Assembly (NCBI GenBank): GCA_001910725.1
Contig: MJGA01000006.1
Location: forward strand, 1,769,637-1,833,636
DNA from: Phanerodontia chrysosporium
Taxonomy: Eukaryota; Basidiomycota; Agaricomycetes; Polyporales; Phanerochaetaceae
DNA: 64,000 nucleotides
Reading direction: 5' to 3'
Shown here: positions 56,018 through 64,000 of the stretch, one piece after another
How the letters are laid out: every line of letters starts with the position of its first letter
How positions within the stretch are numbered: the stretch's first letter is position 1
Notes under the pieces: model-generated
What the model saw: only the letters and a program-made list of their open reading frames with translations
The model's database searches: none
What the model was told of the DNA's origin: nothing
Made by a program: the position numbers and the translations under genes

Positions 56018-58813
56018 TGACCCGACTGAGCGCGGAGAAGGCGGGGTTGGAAAGCCGACTACCCAGAAGCATTGCTATAAGTCGCAGGAGTGGGAAGGCT
56101 CTTTCTAGTTGTGTCCAGACACCGGCGGGGTACAATGCAACTCTCTTGGACGACGACATGGTCGAGCGAGTATTGGGTTGAAGGTAACCAGGAGACGGCC
56201 TCGATGCCACGCCGCTAGATCTGATAGGCGGAGTGGCGCTTAACCACATTGCTCGTCGGTGTCTTCCTCATTGTCAGCGACGGGCGATGAGGAGAGCCGC
56301 CGAAGCGCGGTCGAGGATTGGACGTGGCGGTAGAGACCAGGGACAAGTCAGGACAGATTGCATGAGACGAACAAGCAGTTCCCAAAGTGCAAAGCGCCTT
56401 ACGAGATAGTCGACCCTCGTAAACACCGGTGTACCGGTGCGAGCCGGTGCTCGCCAGATTCTCGCCCGCTTGGTGCATCGCCAGTAGCTTGTGACAAGGA
56501 TTGGCAGTACGAACAGGGCGACGAACAAGGGACGCTGTCACGTTGGCGTGCATCGCCTCTCGCCTTTCCTAGCCAGATAAAGAGGTGAATATGGTTGCTG
56601 CGATGATGCTATGTCATCCAGGAGCCAAGGGAAGCAGGACATAGAAAACACGTCTGATGCAAGGTAGAAGATCTTGGGAAATCTCGATCACAGAGGAGAG
56701 AGCCGGAGCTTCACTCACTACGTAATGCCGTCTGTAGCTACCGCGAGAGACGGACTGCACCATCTTCCTCAGCGTGCACTTCTTGCCTCGAGGGCTTTCC
56801 GAATCGTCTGCAGTCAGCGCCCTGGGTTGAAATTGACCAGTCCCTAAGTCACTATTTCATCGGATTGTTGCCGGCCTGCAGTCAACATCGCAATTCTATA
56901 TAGAAATTTGAAGACGACTGACTTATTGTGCTGGGCTAGCTCACCAGTAAACTCATGTGGCGTGCTCACTGGTGTGGGCAAAGTGACCGGGGGAAACGCA
57001 AGCGCTAGTTCGCCCGGCGTATGCCGGATGATGCGCACCATGCCATTCTAGGCAACCCCCAATCATGCGACGGTCATCCGCTCTCTTCGTCCTCGTCCGC
57101 TGCCTGCAGCTTTCCGCATGCCTTGCTCAAAAGACAATGAACCGCGCAATATTCTATACAACCCGCGTCCTTTCAGATCTGCGCTGAGCGTCGCGACGCC
57201 GCTGATCCCGCGTTGCCCCAGTCAGGGGCTACGTCTCCACTCAGATATGCAACGAGGACCAACGGTATGCCGTATGCAGGCGGAGCGTCACACGGAAGTG
57301 GCGCACTGCAGTAGACGTGCTAGGTCCGTGGACCGCGTGCCGTGCTCTTCGAGTGCAAATGTAGCCTAGGCCCTCGTCATTCGCTGCGCAGATTTGCAGG
57401 CCGTGCAGGAGCTATAAAGGCGCAGGCGCAGAACCGATGGACGACCACTTTTCTCTTAACAAACCTCTCCAGTCCACCACCACAAGTAGTCAAAGAAATG
57501 TGCGTGAACTCGTATGAAACCCGCCTGCGAAGTTCGTCGGTAAGGAATCACCGTCACACCCCACCATGCCGTTATTCTTATATACTTCTAGTTCTCCCGA
57601 GATGCCCCCTCTCTTCCCAAAGAAAAATCGGGTGAGGTCGCAAGGTACAAGACAAGACTCAGTCAGCAGGTCAGTGCCTCTGTTTCTCGTTTTAACAACC
57701 AGCTAATTCAGGTCTGTACACTTGTCCGCCGCTCAGGTGGAAGAAGAAATGAGCACACAACCCTCTGCACCCGACGCACCAACTGGTAGCCGGCGGGCAT
57801 GACATCATGCCTTCGTGCCTGGTGATGCTGCTCACGCTGCTCATCCCTGGGCGATGGCGTCAAGGGTGTGGATTATCCGCGATGGATTGGCTCGCCCTGA
57901 CTCTGACTGGAACCGTCCATGCCCTTGACCTCGAGGCACGATACCCGTGTACTGCATCACATATACTACATACACATCTGCATTGCATGACCTTCCGTAC
58001 ACCGCGCGAGCAGGCACGTTCGTGAGAGCAAAGCATGGTCAATGCATGCACCCTAGCCAACGGCCGTTGCCCTATGAAAGCCACGCTGCAAGACTACGCT
58101 GAGATTCTCCCAGCTTGTATTGCCCTGTCTTAGTGGTATCAGATGGAAACAGTTCAGAGCATGACGCAGACAGGCTCACGGAGAAAATGTATAGCAGTCG
58201 ACACACTCGTACGGAATAGCGCCTTGAACTTCCGCGTTGTCGGAAGTACGACATCCAACTTTCGCGAACCTCCCATCTCCCGTCCTCCGTCGACTAGACT
58301 CGATGGGGGTAGATGGGCGACCGCCACCACAGCACTTCTTCCCGGGACGCCCACATAGACGACGTCAAATACACTCGAGAAAACCCTTCCATGCCAGTTC
58401 GCGCTGAGCATGTAAATCCTCTTTTTAGGTGTGTCCAATGGAGCGGGAGATGAGATTTACGCGTCGCCTCGCCTATGACATAAAGATTTTCGCTCTCAGG
58501 AGGCGGAGGAACAGTAAATGTCTTGGAGAGCACATTGTTCCCTGTGGGGCACCTGTCTCGGCAGCGGCGTGTACGGGCTCGTCCTGGAAAACCACCGGTC
58601 GCCGTCAGGGGCAATACAGGGCACTGAACAGGAAACACGTTGCGCAAGATCGCGGATGCCATGACGGCATCCATGCCTCCGCTACACCCGTCTTCGAAAA
58701 TGAACGGCCAGAACGTGCGAATGTGATAGATGGTCGTCCGGACGGGGCACATAAAACAACGTGCGGACGGGCCACACGCGAGGCCCCCTAACGCTTGCTC
58801 GCCCCGGACGACC
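56018..58813. other. 2.8-kb spacer without a convincing gene
   Basis: ORFs on both strands (up to 261 codons antisense at 58294-59079) show no domains and overlap a better forward gene at the right end. Nothing else recognised. Confidence 0.4.
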
Positions 58814-59635
58814 ATGGACCACGAGAGGACACGGGCAGATGTCCTTGGTATGTGTTCGAGCGCCCCGACTTGCCAATCCCTTGACGCTGCTCTTCCGCCA
58901 GATATCCTGCGGTAGTCATCGAGGACGCCAACGAAGACGAACATGAGGACGAGCAGGCGGCGGAGCACAAGGTGTCGTTCCGGCGTGGATGAGGTACTAC
59001 GAGCAGCGGCAGCAGCTCTGCTACAGGGTGAGCAACCCCAACTGAGCTCTTCGCGGGCAGGAGACGCTGACGCCGACACAGCACGCGCTGCTCCTGGAGA
59101 GCATGCTTGCGGAGTGCCCGGAGAACAAGCCCTGGCTGGAGCAGTATGGGTTCGACGTCGACAAGCTCATACGGTACCTCCGCTGGAATCCCGCCGAGCA
59201 GCTGAGGCAGCTGAACACATGGAACCGACGCGGAGAGCACGATACTCGAAGGAGCTGCACGCCGAGCACAGGCGTAATTTGCGGCACATGGAGGAGAATA
59301 TAGCCAAAATCGTACCGGTGCGTGCCCCCACCATTGCTTAGTTGGCGGAAGTTAGATGCTGACGGACCCAGCTGTTCGATGATATCCAGTCCGCATCAAA
59401 GGCGATAGCCAAAAGGCGAGTGGAACGTAAGCGGAGAACACTAGACATAGAAGAGGTCAGCGGCAACAGATGCCATCTTGCTGGGTGACGCTGACCTTTA
59501 TATTTTGAATCACAGCTTGAAGTGTTTGCCGCGGGATGTTCGACAGGCGAGACGGAGTCTTTATTCAGCGAAGATATGGGCACTGGCAGTCGGGAACCGC
59601 TAGATTCTGTGGATTCGGAAGTTGCTGACAGTTGA
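58814..59635 (+). CDS. Conserved-looking helical charged protein, unrecognised (frame breaks)
   Basis: Coding signal is clear from about 58902. An acidic stretch (VVIEDANEDEHEDEQAAEHK) leads to WMRYYEQRQQLCYR, then LTPTQHALLLESMLAECPEN, WLEQYGFDVDKLIRYLRWNP, RYSKELHAEHRRNLRHMEEN, LFDDIQSASKAIAKRRVERK, and the end REPLDSVDSEVADS at a TGA (59633-59635). The last two introns (after KIVP and after LDIEE) fit phase 0. The frame changes at about 58971 (one G short) and near 59205-59225. A first exon from the ATG at 58814 is possible but does not join in frame. I do not recognise the family. The high helix and charge content suggests a soluble protein-binding role. Confidence 0.45.
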
Positions 59636-59921
59636 CTGCGTGGCTCAGACATCTTGGACCTTCTATACTTATTCGGAATATGTAGGCGCATGGATTTGCT
59701 CAAGAAGTGGAGAAGTCGAGAAGATGGAGGATTGAAAGTATGTGGTGGTAAGCGCGCGATGTAGGTGCAATGTCTCATTCGGCGGACGCCGCATGCACTT
59801 TACCCGCTACTGCTGCCATCTCACACCGTTCGCCAGCCAACTTCCCCGCTGAGCTGTCAACAGCAGGCCCTAGTACCTGAGCTGAGACGTGGCGCGTTCC
59901 TGAGACCCATTGACCGAAGAC

Positions 59922-61551
59922 ATGGCATCAGATTCGGCGGCGTGCAGGATCCTTGTCCTCTCGTCTACACTGGCAAGGCACAGCAGTTCGTGCAACGTAT
60001 GTCCTGGCACGGCTTCAATTCTCATTGACCTACCGGCGTCTATAGGTGTCAAGGCTCTGTCTAGCGAGCCATCGCGCTCAGTCCCATCAGCTACAACACC
60101 ACAAGCGACGTCGCGAGCACGAGCATTCCGTGGACAATCAGCAACAAATATTACACCGCAGACGTGCATTTCGAGATCAGGGAAACCAAGTCGTTTTGGG
60201 CTATCATGCAAGCGAGGTCCCCGCGGTTGTCTATGTTTGGAACCGTGGAGAGGTGCGTACGTCCTGCCAGTCGTCTTGCACAGGTATTAATAAGGAGTGT
60301 AGACCTACAAGGAGCATGTCCTCTGATCTCGGAAAAGCTGCGACACTACGACCCGGAAGTAACGTTGGCTGTACGTTTCAGCGACCCCGCGCAGGCGGCC
60401 GTGCACGACGACGAAGACGGACTCGACGAGTTCTTGTCTTCGCACGGTTTCGAGTACATCGACGGGGACCGCAGCGGGCGCCAGGCTACACAGGAGGCAA
60501 CAGTTTCGACGAACAGTGCAGGTACGTGCGCCCTGCATAATTTATCAAGCGGGGACTCAGAAAAGCTTCAGGCATCCCCGGCCTCCGCGTGTCATTGACG
60601 CGCTGAGCACCATCATGTGGCCGTCGCTGTCCAATCCGCGTCGACGTCTGCGCGCAAGAGCCGCGCGCGCGAACTGCTCGACTGGGCCCGCGAGGAGGAA
60701 GCCGAGGATGGGCTGCGCGCGCTCATCTCGCAGGACGCGCTCGGCAGCGCCGAGGACGGCGAGCGCAAGAGCCGATGCAGCGCGAGATGGAGGAGCTCGA
60801 GCGCTGGCTCGAGGAGGAGGACCACAGCAGGCGCGTCATGGACGACGCGGAGGCGTGGCGGCCGCGCACGGCGACGATGCGGATGGCAGTGGAGCGACGT
60901 CCCGACACCGACGATCCGCACGCCTGGCGCGGGCGGCCAGGAGGAGTTCGGGTTCGAGGACGACTTTGCGGAGTTCGTCGGGCGCCGATGGACGTGGCGT
61001 ACACGTACGAGGCGCTCCGCCAGGAGCCCATGCACACCGGCGCGTCCTACCGCTCGCTGGCCTCGCATTCGGACCTTTCCGCGGAAGACGTGCTCAATAC
61101 AGAAGACGACCCTGATCTGCCCTCGCGCACCGAGATTGAGGAGACGTCGAAGCGGATATTCGGCGCAGCGTCACTCGATGTACCGCAACAACACATGCAC
61201 GGCGTTCGCCCCAGTCAAAACCGTCGTCGCTGCACGGCGTAATGTCGCCGCCGCAGACCACCTTCCCTCCACCTGATGACGAGAGTTTTCTCTTTCGACG
61301 AGACGGACGACGAGTTCGAGATGGGGGCGTTTGACCTGTCCAAGGTTCTTGGTGCGCTTCAGGGCATGAAAGAGGAGATCGCGGGCATGACAGACGAAAA
61401 TGAACGCCGGAAGGCTGCGGCTAGGGTAGCTCTTGGTCTTGTATACGGTCTGCGGAAGGAGGACGAGCGGAGCGGAGCTCCGAGCATCTGTAGTTGTTCA
61501 ATTCAAGGGTATAACGGACTCGGAAATCTGGAACATTCACCATCTACTTAA
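59922..61551 (+). CDS. Alpha/gamma-adaptin-binding protein p34 (AAGAB/Irc6 family), multiple frame breaks
   Basis: ATG at 59922 (MASDSAACRILVLSSTL). The family assists assembly of AP adaptor complexes for clathrin traffic and has a Rab-like GTPase fold. Recognisable blocks lie in order but in different frames: QQFVQ, SIPWTISNKYYTADVHFE, EVPAVVYVWNRGE, EHVLLISEKL, DDEDGLDEFLSSHGFEYID, GIPGL..RVIDALSTIMWPS, then ARELLDWAREEEAEDGLRAL, REMEELERWLEEEDHSRRV and the C-terminal LSKVLGALQGMKEEIAGM. At least four joins need one extra base in a short G or C run (about 59970, 60116, 60210 and 60575), and more follow downstream to 61280. There are no internal stops within the conserved blocks and splice sites look good, so I infer poor consensus rather than decay. 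Confidence 0.72.
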
Positions 61552-61686
61552 TCTGAGCATCATATACATTAACTATCCCATGTTTGTTAGCTAGGAACAA
61601 GTGGCAAAGAATCGACAGCGTTTGCGTGACAGCAGCGAGACTTGATGAACATATTACATGCATTGTGTTAATCTGGACATTCTCAA

Positions 61687-63389
61687 TCAACTTCCTCCGC
61701 ATCCGTACCCTGTTCCCATCCCATCCTCCTCGTCCTGTTTCGCCTTTCCCGTCTCGTCGCGGATCGTGTGTTCGGAAAAGTTGAGGATGCCCGCCATATC
61801 AAGCATCTGCACGACCTGCTCGGCCTCCTCGACCTTCATATTTCCGAACCTTTTCACCTGTCGAGACTCTGGCTGCGGAGTGCCTCCTGGAGGGCCGGCG
61901 GGAAGCCCTGGAAGACGTCCCAGCGCATTGGAGCGCGCGCCGCACATCTCATGTTGACGCCCTCCAGTTCCTCACCCTCGAGCTGGATGTTCTCCGGCGG
62001 GGGGCCGTCGGTACGTTGAACGAGATGCTCTGCGAGGGGTTCTCCGGCCGAGCTGGATCTGCTCCTGCCCGGCAGCTGCCTCGCCTCCGCCTTGCTTGCG
62101 CACACGCTCGCACAGGTGTGCGTACGTGTCCTCGACGTCCTTCTCGAAGACGCCGATGCGCGAGATCGCCGCTCATCATCCTGCGCATCCGGATCAATGA
62201 CAGGTCATGATGAAGAAAGTGCCTCGAGCGCGTACCGTTTGAAGAAGATGGAGACACCGTCCTTGCCGAGCTTGTCACAGTACTGCAGAAGTAGGCTCTG
62301 GTGTACACACTGCTTCGCGTACTTGGACTTGCCCTCGCTTTGGGCCGTGAACGCTGCAACAAGGAGCGCGTCGGAGGCCCCTGGCACGACGACATCCCGG
62401 TGCTGCTTGATGAAGTCCCAGGACTGCTCGTAGCCACGGAGTGGCAGGTGCGAGAATGCCTCGAGCGACGGCGTGAGCTCCGGGAGCTCCGCGTTTTCGT
62501 CCACATCTGCGGACGCTGAGTTTGACGATGAGGAGGCCTGGCTTTCCTGAGCCGCCGCGACACCCTTCGGGTTCAGGACCTCGATCTCCGTCTCCTTGAC
62601 GGTCTTCTTGGAGCCCGAGCCGCTTGCGATGGCGTTCTTGACCGGCGGCGGGGCAGGTTTTGGTGGCACGTACTATATGACCGGTCATTCGACCTTGTAC
62701 AACCGCGATGATCATAAAGTTGTACTCACATGCGACTCCCATGCCTCATGGATGTCCTCGCTGGTGATCTTCTTCTTCTGCTCCGCCTCCTCCTGCTCGA
62801 GGTCCTTCTTCAGCTTCTCCTGGTGCTTGCCAAGCTCCTCGATGTGCTTCTTGAGCCCCTTCACCAACGCCTCGCCGAGCTTAGGATCGTCCTTCTCCAC
62901 GCCATCCTGCTTTGCCTCCTCCCAGACCTTGAGCATCAGCGCGAGCAGCATCTCATCGTACGTCTTCTGCTGCGGCGCATTGGTTGGCGGCTTCTCTGGC
63001 GAGGGGTTCGTCTTGAACCGCTCGACAAGCGAGGAGAACTCGGCGGGGCCCTTCGCCTCGACATCGGCCGTGATCTGGTGAGGCGCGGCTCGAGGACCTC
63101 GTTGCATGCGATGTCGGCCTTCAGCTGCGCGATGCGCATCTTGCGCATCTCACGCTTCTCGTGGATGTCTCGCTGCTTCCATCTGGCCTGGCTCTCAGTC
63201 TGTTGCACGCACTAACACGGTGGCGAAGGGTACGAACCGGATGAGTGACTTCTTGTCCACGTTCGGGTGTCCCTCAATATCAGAATCGTCCGAAAGCTAT
63301 GTTGGTCTGCTGTCAGTCCAGTCGCATGCTACATGGCTTAGGTCTGCGCAAACCTCAAGGTTGTCCCATTTGGAGTAGTTCAGAGGCAT
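61687..63389 (-). CDS. CDC37: Hsp90 co-chaperone Cdc37 (multiple frame breaks)
   Basis: Reverse strand, ATG at 63389. The start is the hallmark MPLNYSKWDNLE|LSDDSDIEGHPNVDKKS (split by an intron), then RWKQRDIHEKREMRKMRIAQ. Cdc37 loads protein kinases onto Hsp90. Middle blocks include LLALMLKVWEEAKQDG, ITSEDIHEAWESHV, YEQSWDFIKQHRDVVVPGAS and SLLLQYCDKLGKDGVSIFFK. The C-terminal part has VFEKDVEDTYAHLCERV, QSISFNVP, PPPENIQLEGEELEG, WDVFQGFPPALQEALRSQSL and VEEAEQVVQMLDMAGILNF. Frame breaks occur at about 63075, 62145, 62005 and 61860. Three of the four are restored by one added base in a short run. The gene is essential in fungi, so consensus error is likelier than a pseudogene. Confidence 0.88.
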
Positions 63390-64000
63390 GGTAGCTCGAT
63401 CTAGGATGTCTTGCGAGATTACTTGGTTGTATAGATGGTTGGTAGGAAGGGTATACACGTATGCAGGGCTCGTAAGCGGTGGCGGATATGAGGGTAGTTA
63501 CAGACGCGTACGCGGTACACGCTAATATATCTCTTACTGCGAACGTTCTAGAAGCGGGCACCGCTGTACTAGAGTGTCGAATAGACTATGGGAGATATCC
63601 GTCTCTGGGTTCGACATGGCAACGATATGAAGTACGATAGCTAGAGAATAGTACACCTGGCAAGGCGTGGTTCAGAAATGCTACCACTCCAATAACACAA
63701 GGGTCGCTTTCCCGTAACTCTCATGCCAGGCTCGGAACAGCGCAATGAGAATATGGTTGGAGGACGAATGTGCGTCATGCTAAGTCAGCGGGACTAGATA
63801 GGTCGCATGTCTCATCAACGAACATGAGATGTGGCCAAAGCGTGTGTCAGCAAGCCGGGGAGGCTGCGACGATGGCCTCGTCAGTTTGAAGCGCTTCCGT
63901 ATGTCACCACTAATTCAATTAGGAAACCGTGAACGTTCGCACCACGGCCAATATACACGCTTTGGTACGTACAAGTACACCATCAACTTGCCGCTTTGCA
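63390..64000. other. Upstream region of CDC37, window edge
   Basis: About 600 bp. No gene recognised; presumably the CDC37 promoter. Confidence 0.4.

Noticed and set aside
58294..59079. 261-codon reverse-strand ORF
   Set aside because: It runs antisense to a better forward coding signal and has no domain.

Overview
This window looks like nuclear DNA of a filamentous basidiomycete, probably an agaricomycete. Protein genes lie on both strands with many short introns (mostly 48-60 nt, GT-AG, varied phases), intergenic distances are short, and the gene set (Sen54, Sas10, Tom22, Rtt109, Pop2, Bzz1, Cdc37) is typically fungal. I see no rRNA gene, convincing tRNA, CRISPR array or intact transposon.

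Layout. 0-6 kb: a cluster of four genes for secreted WSC-domain proteins (one reverse, three forward in tandem) sharing an unrecognised cysteine-rich N-terminal module; a fifth member lies at 15.6-16.4 kb on the reverse strand. 6-15 kb: a small coiled-coil ORF, a GC-rich stretch without a convincing gene, a large disordered coiled-coil protein, and the histone acetyltransferase Rtt109. 18-20 kb: a cytochrome P450. 20-24.5 kb: Sen54 (tRNA splicing) and Sas10/Utp3 (rRNA processing) diverge from a 202-bp promoter. 24.7-33 kb: a Zn(II)2Cys6 regulator, Tom22, the 39/40-kDa complex I subunit, and a UPF0390-type small basic protein diverging from it. 33.6-42.3 kb: a CENP-B-type DNA-binding protein without a transposase core, the Caf1/Pop2 deadenylase, and Bzz1 (F-BAR, C1, two SH3). 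44.5-50.6 kb: two secreted or cell-wall genes and a Red1/ZFC3H1-like zinc-finger protein. 51.7-56 kb: two F-box-type genes flank a 49-residue secreted peptide gene. 58.8-63.4 kb: an unrecognised conserved-looking gene, the adaptin-binding protein p34, and Cdc37.

A pervasive feature is single-base frame breaks in otherwise well-conserved genes (Pop2, Rtt109, Bzz1, Cdc37, p34, the zinc-cluster regulator, one WS C gene). Most can be explained by one missing base in a short homopolymer, with no other sign of decay. I read these as consensus errors rather than pseudogenes. Gene models here therefore follow protein conservation and splice phase rather than uninterrupted ORFs.

The best candidate for something undescribed is the WSC family: five paralogues with identical intron phases (2, then 1), a conserved eight-cysteine module ahead of the WSC domain in four of them, and one copy with two WSC domains. 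Other notable points are micro-exons of 6, 6, 7 and 12 nt, one of which encodes a zinc-ligand cysteine.
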